From positions 1 to 64,000 of the forward strand of contig CAZJYI010000041.1 of NCBI GenBank assembly GCA_964550025.1: 64,000 nucleotides of DNA, given 5' to 3'. Both the position numbers and the translations under genes were made by a program. Position 1 is the stretch's first letter; the number at the start of each line of letters is the position of its first letter. The stretch comes from CAZJYI01 sp964550025 (lineage in GTDB: Bacteria; Verrucomicrobiota; Kiritimatiellia; UBA8416; CAYOBW01). A model generated the notes under the pieces. The model worked only from the letters and a program-made list of their open reading frames with translations. It did not search any database and was not told the origin of the DNA. This document shows, one piece after another, positions 17,397-25,948 of this stretch.

Positions 17397-20300
17397 ATGA
17401 ACCTCATATGTCGTACGAAACGCGTGCTTCTCTCGTGGTTGCTGCTGGTCGGCGTCACGGCAATGGCCGATATCAGCGACGTTTCACCCAACACCGCGCC
17501 CCAGGGGGCGACGGACCTGTCGGTATCGTTCACGCTGGCGGAGCCGCCGCCGTTGCCGCCGGAACAGGTCCAACCGCAGAGCGCCACGATCGGTTCGATC
17601 AGCGCCAAATCGCTCGTGCGCAACGGGGCGATCGTCACGGCCGTCTTTGACATCCCGGCGGGCGAGACGCCGGGACCCAAGACCTGCACCGTGCAGTTCG
17701 ACCGGCCCAGCTACACCGCCGTCAACGGGTTCACGGTGACCGTGGCCGGCGATACGCCGCCCGTGATCACGGGGCAGCCCGCATCCCGGATGGTCGCCCC
17801 GAACGGCACCGCCGTTTTCTCCGTCACGGCGATGGGCAGCACGCCGCTGCACTACCAGTGGCAGAAAGACGCCGCCGACCTCGCCGGGGACACGAGCACA
17901 ACGTTGACCCTTTCGGCCGTTCAGGAGAGCGATGAGGGCAACTACCGCTGCGTCGTCTCCAACGCGTTTGGCGTGGCGACCTCGGACGTGGCCGTGCTGA
18001 CGGTGTCGGACGAACCGCCCTATCCGGGATACAACCTGTTTGCGCCGATCGGCTCGACGAACACCTACCTCATCGACAACAACGGGAGCATCGTTCATAC
18101 CTGGTCGAGCAACTACCGCCCAGGGCAGTCGGCCTACCTGCTGGAGGATGGCAGCCTCCTGCGCACGGCCAACACCGGCGGCAGCCTGTTCAATGTAGGC
18201 GGGACCGGGGGGAGGGTGGAACGCTACGACTGGGACGGCAACCTGACCTGGGCTTTTGATTACAGCACCACGCAGGTCCGCCATCACCACGACGTCGAGT
18301 ACCTGCCAAATGGCAACATCCTGATGGTCGCGTGGGAGCTCAAGACCGAGGCCGAGGCCATCGCCGCGGGGCGCGATCCGAGTGCCATCGCCGACGGGGA
18401 GTTGTGGGCCGACCACGTGATCGAAATCGCCCCCACGGGCAATTACGGCGGCACGATCGTGTGGGAATGGCATTCCTGGGACCATCTCATCCAGGACCAC
18501 GATGCGGGCAAGGCGAACTACGGCGTCGTTGCCGATCACCCGGAACTGATCGACATCAACTACATACCCGCCGGCCCCGGCGGCTCGGGGGCCGACTGGC
18601 ACCACGTCAATGCCGTCGCCTACAATGCCGAGCTCGACCAGATCGTCCTCAGCGTGCGCAACTTCAGCGAGATCTGGGTGATCGACCACAGCACCACGAC
18701 GGCCGAAGCGGCCGGGCACTCGGGCGGCGACAGCGGTATGGGCGGCGATCTGCTCTATCGCTGGGGCAACCCGCGCATTTACGACGCCGGAGACGGCGGC
18801 GACCAGCAACTGTTCGGACAGCACGATGCCGAATGGATTGCGGACGGCCTGCCGGGCGCCGGTAACATCCTCATCTTCAACAACGGCCAGGGGCGGCCCG
18901 GCGGCAACTCTTCCTCCGTCGACGAGATCGTGCCGCCCCTGGCGCCCGACGGCACTTACACCAACAGCTCGGCTTACGGCCCGCCGGCACCGGCCTGGTC
19001 CTATGCCGCCTCGCCCGCGACCAACTTCTTCGCGTCGCACATCTCGGGCTCGCAGCGGCTGCCGAACGGACACACGCTGGTCTGTGACGGGCCGGCCGGG
19101 CGCTTCTTCGAAGTCACGGCCGGTGGCCAGACCGTATGGGAATACGACTACGACGGTGAAGTGTTCCGGGTGGAACGGTACGGCAAGGACTACAGCGGTT
19201 TTGACGGTACGGACCTCGACGACGCGACCGGCCCCGGAGGCGGGTACCCGATCGTCGATACGGGCCAGACCACCTGCTACAACAACAGCGCCTCGATCTC
19301 GGCTCCCGCCCCCGGTGCGGCTTTCTACGGGCAGGATGCACAGTTCGATGGCAACCAGTTCAGCTACACAGTCGGCGGCGACGGGTTGACCGTGCAGGAT
19401 GACGTCACCGGCCTGATGTGGCAGCGCTCGGCCGACCGTGAGGGCGACGGGGACATCGATGCGGCCGACAAACTCACCGCCGCCCAGGCCCAGAGCTATC
19501 CCGATACGCTCAACGCCGCCGGCTTCGCGGGGTACACCGATTGGCGGCTGCCCAGCATCAAGGAGCTGTACTCGCTGATCGACTTCCGGGGGCGGGATCC
19601 AAGCGGCTACAGCGGGACGGACACCTCCGGGCTCACGCCTTTCATCGATGACACCGTTTTTGGATACGGCTTCGGCGACACGTCGGCCGGCGAGCGCGTC
19701 ATCGACTCGCAGTGGGCCACGACGACCTACTACGTGGACGAGACCGACGGCGAGCTGCTTTTCGGCGTCAACTTTGCCGACGGCCGCATCAAGGGGTATG
19801 GGACCAGCAATCCCCAGGGCGAAAAGACCTTCTACGTCATCTGCGTGCGCGGCAACACCAACTACGGCGTCAACGCGTTTGTCGACAACGGTGACGGCAC
19901 GATCACGGACAATGCCACCGGTCTCATGTGGGCGCAGAACGACAGCGGCACGACGCAGAACTGGCAGGCGGCACTCGCCTACGTTGAGACTCTCAACAAC
20001 GCCAACCACCTTGGCCATAACGACTGGCGCATGCCCGACATCAAGGAGCTGCAGAGCATTCTCGACTACACGCGCTCGCCCGGCACGACCGCCTCGGCCG
20101 CGATCGATCCGGTCTTCAACGCCACGTCCATCATCAACGAAGAAGGCGCGCTGGACTGGGGGTTCTACTGGTCCGGCACGACGCATGTCAACTACCAGGG
20201 CGGCGGCCAGAGCGGTTCGTACATGGCGTTCGGGCGCGGGCTGGGGTACATGAACAGCAACTGGCGCGACGTCCACGGCGCGGGGTGCCAGCGTAGCGAC

Positions 20301-20756
20301 CCCAAGCAGGGCAGTCCCGGCTATCACGGCCCCCAGGGCGACGTGCAGCGCGTGTACAACTTCGTGCGCGTCGTGCGCGACGCCCCGTCCGACGTAGACA
20401 CCGACGGCGATGGATTGACGGACTGGGAGGAGACCAACGTTCACGGCTCCGACCCGAATCTTGCCGACACCGATGGCGACGGTATGGACGACGGCGATGA
20501 GGTGACGGCCGGCACGCTGCCGACGAATCCCGCCTCCGTGCTGGCGGTCGAGGACCTGGCGGCGGACGGCGGCGGGGAAATCGTCCTGCGATGGGCGAGC
20601 GCCTCCAACCGCACCTACGCCGTCTGGAGCGCCACGGACCTCGTCGCCAACACGTGGCAGGTGATCGACACCGGCATTGCCGCTACCCCGCCCGTGAACA
20701 CGAAGACCGTGACCCCACAAGCAGCGGGCGGGTTCTACCGCATCCACGTGGAGTAG
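17397..20756 (+). CDS. Secreted arylsulfotransferase-like / double Lcl_C protein
   Basis: 1119 aa from ATG 17397, fixed by GGGGAG and a signal peptide (VLLSWLLLVGVTAMA). Domains in order: IPT/TIG-like (~25-115); Ig-like (~120-205; DEGNYRCVVSNAFG); an arylsulfotransferase (ASST)-type beta-propeller (~210-620) with His-rich motifs HHHDVEYLPNGN, DWHHVNAVAYN, GQHDAEW and SQRLPNGHTLVCDG; VVDTGQ-like linker IVDTGQTTCYNN; two Lcl_C domains (~650-1000; TDWRLPSIKELYSLIDF, NDWRMPDIKELQSILDY); thrombospondin-3-type calcium repeats (DTDGDGLTDWEE, DTDGDGMDDGDE); and a C-terminal module ending FYRIHVE. ASST enzymes move sulfate between phenols, but propellers of this kind can also be structural, so activity is unproven. 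Confidence 0.85.
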   Translation: MNLICRTKRVLLSWLLLVGVTAMADISDVSPNTAPQGATDLSVSFTLAEPPPLPPEQVQPQSATIGSISAKSLVRNGAIVTAVFDIPAGETPGPKTCTVQFDRPSYTAVNGFTVTVAGDTPPVITGQPASRMVAPNGTAVFSVTAMGSTPLHYQWQKDAADLAGDTSTTLTLSAVQESDEGNYRCVVSNAFGVATSDVAVLTVSDEPPYPGYNLFAPIGSTNTYLIDNNGSIVHTWSSNYRPGQSAYLLEDGSLLRTANTGGSLFNVGGTGGRVERYDWDGNLTWAFDYSTTQVRHHHDVEYLPNGNILMVAWELKTEAEAIAAGRDPSAIADGELWADHVIEIAPTGNYGGTIVWEWHSWDHLIQDHDAGKANYGVVADHPELIDINYIPAGPGGSGADWHHVNAVAYNAELDQIVLSVRNFSEIWVIDHSTTTAEAAGHSGGDSGMGGDLLYRWGNPRIYDAGDGGDQQLFGQHDAEWIADGLPGAGNILIFNNGQGRPGGNSSSVDEIVPPLAPDGTYTNSSAYGPPAPAWSYAASPATNFFASHISGSQRLPNGHTLVCDGPAGRFFEVTAGGQTVWEYDYDGEVFRVERYGKDYSGFDGTDLDDATGPGGGYPIVDTGQTTCYNNSASISAPAPGAAFYGQDAQFDGNQFSYTVGGDGLTVQDDVTGLMWQRSADREGDGDIDAADKLTAAQAQSYPDTLNAAGFAGYTDWRLPSIKELYSLIDFRGRDPSGYSGTDTSGLTPFIDDTVFGYGFGDTSAGERVIDSQWATTTYYVDETDGELLFGVNFADGRIKGYGTSNPQGEKTFYVICVRGNTNYGVNAFVDNGDGTITDNATGLMWAQNDSGTTQNWQAALAYVETLNNANHLGHNDWRMPDIKELQSILDYTRSPGTTASAAIDPVFNATSIINEEGALDWGFYWSGTTHVNYQGGGQSGSYMAFGRGLGYMNSNWRDVHGAGCQRSDPKQGSPGYHGPQGDVQRVYNFVRVVRDAPSDVDTDGDGLTDWEETNVHGSDPNLADTDGDGMDDGDEVTAGTLPTNPASVLAVEDLAADGGGEIVLRWASASNRTYAVWSATDLVANTWQVIDTGIAATPPVNTKTVTPQAAGGFYRIHVE

Positions 20757-20757
20757 C

Positions 20758-20776
20758 GGAAGACGCCAAGTCTTCC
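20758..20776. repeat. GGAAGAC/GTCTTCC palindrome at a gene end
   Basis: A 7-bp-arm, 5-base-loop hairpin directly after the stop of the arylsulfotransferase-like gene, identical to 11223-11241. It has no T-run. Confidence 0.65.
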
Positions 20777-20870
20777 GATCCCCCAATTCCGCTTACAAAT
20801 GCCGTTCAGCTTTGTAATGGTCGTCGCATGCCCCCCTTTGCCAGTGTAGGCGCAAAAGAAGGAGAGAACG

Positions 20871-21107
20871 ATGGCCGTTTACGAAGAAAGACCGATGACA
20901 ACGGGCGCCTGGTTCCTGACCATATTGGTCCTGGCGATTCCCCTGCTCAACCTGATCATGTACATTGTATGGGCCTGCGGGGTGGGGAACGTCAACCGGG
21001 TCACATTCTGCCGGGCCACGATCCTGTGGATACTGATCGTCGTCGCCGGCTACGTGATTCTGGCGGCGGCCGGAGTGGGGGCGGCCGCGCTGTTGCAGGC
21101 GCGGTGA
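20871..21107 (+). CDS. Small two-helix membrane protein
   Basis: 78 aa with two strongly hydrophobic helices (about 12-35 and 48-70) separated by a short polar stretch (GNVNRVTFCR). It is preceded by a good ribosome site (GAAGGAGAG). The layout resembles small PLDc-N/DUF-type inner-membrane proteins, but I cannot assign a family. It converges on the CHASE2-HD-GYP gene, 34 bases away. Confidence 0.6.
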   Translation: MAVYEERPMTTGAWFLTILVLAIPLLNLIMYIVWACGVGNVNRVTFCRATILWILIVVAGYVILAAAGVGAAALLQAR

Positions 21108-21141
21108 CCGGGCCCGCTGTCCGCATGTCCGGCGCGCCCGT

Positions 21142-23082
21142 TCATCGGGCCGAGTCCGCACCCTGTTCCGGGTCGGCGAATGTTGTGGCGATGCGTGTGA
21201 ACTCGTTTTCCACGGCAAGGAACGCGTCGAGCACGTCCGGCGCGAAGTGTGCCCCGCGGCCGTCCCGAAGGATGGCGACGGCTTTCTCATGCGAGAAGGG
21301 CGGCTTGTACGGCCGCCCGCTGGTCAGGGCGTCATAGACGTCAGCCAGCGCCATCAGGCGGGCGGAGAGCGGGATCTCTTCACCAGCCAGTCCCTCGGGA
21401 TACCCGGTGCCGTCCCATCGCTCGTGGTGAGAGTACGCGATCTCCAGGGCACGACGGAGGAAGGAGTTCTCCCCCAGCTTTTCCTCCGCCGCTTCCATCG
21501 CCTGTCGCCCGTAGACCGTATGCTGCTTCATCTCCTCGAACTCCTCGTCGGTGAGCTGACCGGGCTTGTGGAGAATGCTGTCGCGTACGCCGACTTTGCC
21601 GATGTCGTGCAGCGGTGCGACACGGAACAGTTCTTCGACAGCATCGTTGGTCAAGACAGCCTTGTAGCGGGGGTGCCGCTTGAGCTGGTTGGCCAGGGCT
21701 TTCACGTAGTGGCTTGTTCGGTCGATGTGGAGCCCCGTCTCCGGGTCGCGGCTTTCGGTCATTGCCGCGAGGCTTCGGATGGTGACAGCCTGCGTGGCCA
21801 GCAGCTGCTGCGCCTGCCGTCGGCTGTTACGTTCCTCCAGCCAGAATTTCAGCAGTGTCAGTCCGGAGGAATTGACCACGATCAGCATGACCGGCATCAC
21901 GGGCGACACGAAGAGTCCGCCCCGCGCGAGTGCGACCTGTGCTCCGCCCAGCACGACGGTAGTGCCCGTGACGAGCAGGAGTGCGCTCAGGCCGGAGCCG
22001 GTCCACGCCAGAAGAAACGATGACAGGACGCCGGCCGCAATGAGCACGAGCAACTCCAGGCCGTCCGCATACGCCGGGCGGCTTATGAAGTCGCCGCCCA
22101 CAATGTTGTCGGTGATGGTGGCGTGGATCTCGATTCCTGGAACGGCAGGCCCGAGCGGCGTGGCTTGCCGCCGCTCGAGCCCGACACAGGTTGTGCCCAC
22201 GAAGACGAGCTTGTCCCGCAACTCCCGTTCGGGGATGCGCCCGGCGAGGATCTCCCCCGCGGAGACGCGGGTGAGACGGGCATTGCGTCCGCGGTAGTGA
22301 ATCAGCATGTTGCCCTGTCCGTCCACCGGGATGCGTTTGGAACCCAGGCGGATCGACTCCGCGCCGGCGGAGGACATTGCGATCATGACCTGATCGTCTT
22401 CAGATGCCTGCAGCACGATGCCCAGCGCGAGACTGGGATAGTAGCGGTCGTCGTACCTGATGAGCAGAGGAGTGCGGCGGATAACGCCGTCGGTGTCGGG
22501 GAGCGCGTTAACGAACCCGACGCCGGCCGCTGCCTCGCAGAACGCCGGGATGCTGCACACCGCGCCGCGCGCCGCGAAGAGAGGCGCATCTTTGCCCGTG
22601 TCACCGGCTGGGCGGATCCAACCGGGGGTCAGCGCATGTCGCGGCAGGGCGTTGCTCGCAGGCGAGATGCCGCTGTCGAAAAGAAACTTGCACCCCAGGA
22701 CAAAAGGACCCGTTGCCAGTGTCTTCGCCAGCAGGGCATCGCCGTCGCCCACTCCCAACCCCAACGGCGTCTGCCGGTCGGGTTCGGGGAACACGATATC
22801 CAGCCCGATGGCGGCGGGTCCGGCTTTGGCTATGCCCTCGAGCAGTGCGGCCACCGTGCCGCGTGGCCAGGGCCATTGTCCGTATGCCGCAAGACTCTCG
22901 TCGTCGATATCCACGATCGCAACGCGGTCGCTCGAGCGGCCGCCGGCCGACGCCCGCAGGAACGTGTCGTACGTCCTGTGGTCCAGGAAACGGAGAAAGT
23001 CGGGCCCTTGCAGGTAGACGGCGACGGCAAGGCCGCTGAACAGCAGGCCACAGGCGAGAAGGCATATGCGGATTCTTGTCAC
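21142..23082 (-). CDS. CHASE2 sensor with HD-GYP c-di-GMP phosphodiesterase output
   Basis: 646 aa, GTG start overlapping the OmpA-protein stop (GTGA). An N-terminal helix (~5-24) anchors a large extracytoplasmic CHASE2 domain (~28-335; VAIVDIDDESLAAYGQWPW, GLDIVFPEPDR, VFVGTTCVG). Three adjacent membrane helices (~340-415) follow, then an HD-GYP domain with the expected motifs: SRDPETGLHIDRTSHY, HDIGKVGV from His492, and HHERWDGTGYP. HD-GYP domains hydrolyse cyclic di-GMP, so the protein probably converts an envelope signal into lower c-di-GMP. It is last in a five-gene minus-strand operon whose FecR and OmpA products would act in the envelope. Confidence 0.9.
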   Translation of the reverse strand: MTRIRICLLACGLLFSGLAVAVYLQGPDFLRFLDHRTYDTFLRASAGGRSSDRVAIVDIDDESLAAYGQWPWPRGTVAALLEGIAKAGPAAIGLDIVFPEPDRQTPLGLGVGDGDALLAKTLATGPFVLGCKFLFDSGISPASNALPRHALTPGWIRPAGDTGKDAPLFAARGAVCSIPAFCEAAAGVGFVNALPDTDGVIRRTPLLIRYDDRYYPSLALGIVLQASEDDQVMIAMSSAGAESIRLGSKRIPVDGQGNMLIHYRGRNARLTRVSAGEILAGRIPERELRDKLVFVGTTCVGLERRQATPLGPAVPGIEIHATITDNIVGGDFISRPAYADGLELLVLIAAGVLSSFLLAWTGSGLSALLLVTGTTVVLGGAQVALARGGLFVSPVMPVMLIVVNSSGLTLLKFWLEERNSRRQAQQLLATQAVTIRSLAAMTESRDPETGLHIDRTSHYVKALANQLKRHPRYKAVLTNDAVEELFRVAPLHDIGKVGVRDSILHKPGQLTDEEFEEMKQHTVYGRQAMEAAEEKLGENSFLRRALEIAYSHHERWDGTGYPEGLAGEEIPLSARLMALADVYDALTSGRPYKPPFSHEKAVAILRDGRGAHFAPDVLDAFLAVENEFTRIATTFADPEQGADSAR

Positions 23083-23690
23083 CGGACCGTGATCTCGACG
23101 CGCCGGTTTCGTGGCTCGGCCACGCCGTCCGCGGTACGAACAAGCGGGAACCGTTCACCGTGCGAGACGACCGTGAGAATGCGGCGGTCCACGCCGTGGG
23201 TTACCAACAACTGCGCCACATCGGCCGCGCGCTGCGCAGCCAGGCGCTCGTTGACCTCTCTTCTGCCGGCCGTGTCGGTGTGCCCGGCGATCACGACGTC
23301 GACGGCCTGGCGTTTTCGGACCGTCTCGACAACGCGTGCCAGATCACGCTGCGATGACGGAGTGAACTTGCTTCCGCCGGTGATGAAGTAGAGCGTGAAC
23401 TTGGCCGGTGGTTCGGGCTGTGCCTTCAGCGCGTCGCCGAAGACGGCGTTGACGGCCCGTTGCCGCATCGTGTACGGGGTCGTGAGCGGTTTGCCCGCTT
23501 CGCGGATGCGCGTGGACTCGCGCGCCCGTGTCAATGTCTGGCTGCCGTGCGCGCTGGACACGGTCATGCGGCCCACTTCGCCGTTCGGGTCCGGCAACAG
23601 CACGAATGTGTGCTTCGGCGCGCAGCCCGCTGCGACGAGTACCAGTATGCCGACCAGGGGCGGCAGGGCCAATCTGACATGCGCGCGCAC
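23079..23690 (-). CDS. OmpA-family peptidoglycan-associated lipoprotein
   Basis: 203 aa, GTG start behind GGAGG. A lipoprotein signal (GILVLVAAGC) is followed by a ~75-residue region and a C-terminal OmpA domain (~95-200) with GHTDTAGRREVNERLAAQRA and a terminal NRRVEI, the residues that bind peptidoglycan diaminopimelate in this family. It should tether the outer membrane to the wall. The stop overlaps the CHASE2-HD-GYP start, and the FecR gene ends four bases upstream. Confidence 0.85.
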   Translation of the reverse strand: MRAHVRLALPPLVGILVLVAAGCAPKHTFVLLPDPNGEVGRMTVSSAHGSQTLTRARESTRIREAGKPLTTPYTMRQRAVNAVFGDALKAQPEPPAKFTLYFITGGSKFTPSSQRDLARVVETVRKRQAVDVVIAGHTDTAGRREVNERLAAQRAADVAQLLVTHGVDRRILTVVSHGERFPLVRTADGVAEPRNRRVEITVR

Positions 23691-23694
23691 TTCC

Positions 23695-24144
23695 CTATTC
23701 CTCCCTTACCTTGACGGCAAACCGTGTTCCGCGCACCCCGATGGTCGCGTCGGGTGTTTCCACGACGGCTGACTCGGGGGCGTGTTTGGCAATTTGCCCG
23801 GACAGGAAGGCGGCAACGCCCCGGATCACTCTGCCTACGAAAGCGAAGCGTCCCTCGGCCGGCTCGAACTCGAACCGCTTGAGGGCGAACCGCGAATTCG
23901 GCCCAAGCGAGACCAGCGTATCATCCTCCAGGATGATCCCGATGCTGGCCGACCTTCCGGTCTCGATGATGTCCTTCTCGTACAGCCTTGCGCCAATGAC
24001 GGCACGGAATCGCCGGCCGCCCCTCGTGACGGCGGCCGCCCCTTCAAGGACTTTGACCACGCCTACGTGCCCGGCGGGCCGGTCGCTGCCGTGTGCCGTG
24101 AGGCACACGGCCATCGCGAGGATTAGCAGGATGAACTGTTTCAC
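23695..24144 (-). CDS. Exported FecR-domain protein
   Basis: 149 aa with a signal peptide (MKQFILLILAMAVCLTAHG) and one FecR domain: VGVVKVLEGAAAVTRGG, GARLYEKDIIETGRSASIGI, LGPNSRFALKRF and TPDATIGVRGTRFAVKV. Unlike the iron-signalling FecR it has no membrane or anti-sigma segment, so it is the periplasmic FecR type commonly found beside CHASE2 proteins. It begins with GTG immediately after the stop of the upstream gene, in the same operon. Confidence 0.85.
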   Translation of the reverse strand: MKQFILLILAMAVCLTAHGSDRPAGHVGVVKVLEGAAAVTRGGRRFRAVIGARLYEKDIIETGRSASIGIILEDDTLVSLGPNSRFALKRFEFEPAEGRFAFVGRVIRGVAAFLSGQIAKHAPESAVVETPDATIGVRGTRFAVKVREE

Positions 24145-24768
24145 TCACTTCTCCATTTCGATCGAGAGCGAGTACAGGATAAAGAGCTCGACGTGCTGGT
24201 CGTCGATCTGCTTGACCTGTACTGGCTTGCCGAGGCCCTGGACGGTTACCAGGGCCGCCGTGCCCATAGACCTCGTCAGACTATTGACGCTGTCGAAGAT
24301 CATCCCGGTGAGCTGGGTGCGATACTCCTCCGGGTCTTCGAGGGCCAGTGTCGGTCCGCCCAGCTCGCAGCGCGACTTCCCCGTGAAGAAGATCGGCTTG
24401 AAAAGGTCCTCGATTCTGTCGGTGTAGTAGGACATGTCCTTGGGCGTCGACTCCATCTCCATAAGGAGATAGAGGTACGGCTGTTTTGTCCAGCTCACCT
24501 GCCGCACCTGCAGCTTCGACCTCGACTTGGCTACCGCGGCGACCAGTGCCTTGGCCGTCTGGCGGCGGAAGTAGTTCTTCTTCTCCCGCTCCTGCACCTT
24601 GGGGTCGTCACCGATGATGACCGGGACAGCGACATAGTCCGCCCGCCTGCGCAGCGAGACCGACGCGGAGCGGGCCGGTGTGCTGCCGACAATAAACAGC
24701 TTGCCGGTGTCGGCAAGGGCTGTGCATAGGGAGACGGTGAATATGCAAATGGTGAAGAATGACCTCAT
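24145..24768 (-). CDS. Exported protein of unknown function in the FecR/CHASE2 operon
   Basis: 207 aa from ATG 24768. A signal peptide (SFFTICIFTVSLCTALA) precedes a mixed alpha/beta region with no family I recognise. Features include a basic helix (QEREKKNYFRRQTAKALVAAVAKS), WTKQPYLYLLMEMES, and a C-terminal beta stretch (AALVTVQGLGKPVQVKQIDDQ). The frame starts four bases after the stop of the upstream gene and abuts the FecR start. A role in sensing or assembly of the envelope complex is inferred only from the operon. Confidence 0.65.
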   Translation of the reverse strand: MRSFFTICIFTVSLCTALADTGKLFIVGSTPARSASVSLRRRADYVAVPVIIGDDPKVQEREKKNYFRRQTAKALVAAVAKSRSKLQVRQVSWTKQPYLYLLMEMESTPKDMSYYTDRIEDLFKPIFFTGKSRCELGGPTLALEDPEEYRTQLTGMIFDSVNSLTRSMGTAALVTVQGLGKPVQVKQIDDQHVELFILYSLSIEMEK

Positions 24769-24772
24769 GAGC

Positions 24773-25258
24773 TTACTTGCCTTTCTCTCCGAGCACCGCA
24801 TCCAGCCGCTTTGCAACCCGGGCCACGACCGCATCGATTTCGGATTTCTTGGATGCGGTGGTGATGGCGTCGACCTTCTGGATGGCGGGTTGGTAGGGCG
24901 TCCCCCTCGTCGTGGTCACGACGACGGTCTTCTTACGGACCTCGGCGCTGCTTTCCGCCAAGAGCGCATCCACGGCCTTGCCTTTGCGCCACTCCGGCAC
25001 GGAGTTCACGATGACGATCGCACTGCAATTCGCCTTTTCCGTCTTGGCCAGCTTGTTCAGGTCGATCACCGTCGGTGTGCAACCCTTGGCCTTCAGCGTT
25101 TCCTGCAGCTTCGCAACCAGCGCGTTCTTGAACGGACTCTTCTCCGCGGCGATCAGCGCTGTCTTGCCTCCCGCCGCCTTCGCCGCCAGTTCCTCCGCCA
25201 TCGCGATGCCGCCAGCCAGCACGATCGCCGTGAATACGGTCATGTGTAGTGTCTTCAT
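24773..25258 (-). CDS. Exported flavodoxin-like protein, first gene of the FecR/CHASE2 operon
   Basis: 161 aa with a signal peptide (MTVFTAIVLAGGIAMA) and GGAG ahead of the ATG. The mature part alternates strands and helices (KTALIAAEKSPFKNALVAKL, CSAIVIVNSVPEW, KTVVVTTTRGTPYQ), a pattern like flavodoxin or other Rossmann-type folds, but no flavin-binding motif is convincing. It is the first gene of the minus-strand operon leading to the CHASE2-HD-GYP protein. Confidence 0.6.
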   Translation of the reverse strand: MKTLHMTVFTAIVLAGGIAMAEELAAKAAGGKTALIAAEKSPFKNALVAKLQETLKAKGCTPTVIDLNKLAKTEKANCSAIVIVNSVPEWRKGKAVDALLAESSAEVRKKTVVVTTTRGTPYQPAIQKVDAITTASKKSEIDAVVARVAKRLDAVLGEKGK

Positions 25259-25375
25259 GGTGTACGCTCCTCTTCTGCACGTGCGGTCGTGTGCTCACGC
25301 CCTCCTTATGCGTAGCTTGTGTTCCGTGGCTACCACGAAACAGCCCGTCCATCCCTCGACACGCTGCGAGGCAAA

Positions 25376-25651
25376 CTACCCCCGGATGCGCTCGACAAGA
25401 GCGGCTCGGCTTGGCACGCGGAGGCGTACCAGCACGATGCCGCAGTGTGTCCCGGGACGGAATCTGCGAATGTCGGAGAAATCGAGATTTTGCGTGACGA
25501 GCAAACGACCGCTCCGTTGCGCTGCCTCCCACACCACGTCATCGTGTTTCCCGGCAATGCACTCCTCGACGACGGTGTCGACGTCGTGTCCGAGGACAGA
25601 GAGCAACTCGGAAAGCGCGCTGGGGAGGTTCTCGTCGAGCTTGATCTTCAT
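25376..25651 (-). CDS. DUF5615 PIN-like protein (putative toxin)
   Basis: 91 aa matching the DUF5615/Mut7-C-like family: it opens with MKIKLDENLPSALSELL, then GHDVDTV, RLLVTQNLDFSDIRRF and GIVLVRL. The conserved Asp residues resemble the acidic site of PIN nucleases. Its ATG overlaps the stop of the DUF433 gene (ATGA). DUF433/DUF5615 pairs are widely treated as toxin-antitoxin-like modules; toxicity here is not shown by the sequence. Confidence 0.8.
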   Translation of the reverse strand: MKIKLDENLPSALSELLSVLGHDVDTVVEECIAGKHDDVVWEAAQRSGRLLVTQNLDFSDIRRFRPGTHCGIVLVRLRVPSRAALVERIRG

Positions 25652-25875
25652 GCGAGGGCTGGAACCGCCGGGACCGGTTGGTCCTCCTCTGCTGCCGCCG
25701 CAAAGGCAATCACAGCGCGCAGCGCCTCGTCGGTGAGTGTTGGGAAATCAGCCAGTATCTCCTGTGTCGTGTCCCCTTCCGCCAGGCTGGCAAGAACGGT
25801 ACGCAGCAATACGCGTGTGCCGACAATGACTGGCTGACCACCGCACATGGTCGGATCACACACAATGTACTTCAT
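25648..25875 (-). CDS. DUF433 helix-turn-helix protein (putative antitoxin)
   Basis: 75 aa from ATG 25875. The DUF433 core is clear: YIVCDPTMCGGQPVIVGTRV followed by LASLAEGDTTQEILADFP and TDEALRAVIAFAA. The frame extends 28 codons upstream without family similarity, so the shorter start is chosen. It overlaps the DUF5615 gene by four bases, and lies 73 bases after the M1 peptidase stop on the same strand. Confidence 0.8.
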   Translation of the reverse strand: MKYIVCDPTMCGGQPVIVGTRVLLRTVLASLAEGDTTQEILADFPTLTDEALRAVIAFAAAAEEDQPVPAVPALA

Positions 25876-25948
25876 GTAATCCACCGCTCGCACTCCGTTA
25901 TGTGTTGTCCTTTCCTTCCATCCAGCATCGGCGATGGCTCCGCCATTG

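Noticed and set aside
6216..20756. SUMF1 protein as maturase for a sulfatase partner of the arylsulfotransferase
   Set aside because: The SUMF1 domain lacks the active-site Cys pair, no sulfatase gene with the C/S-x-P-x-R motif is present, and arylsulfotransferases do not need formylglycine.
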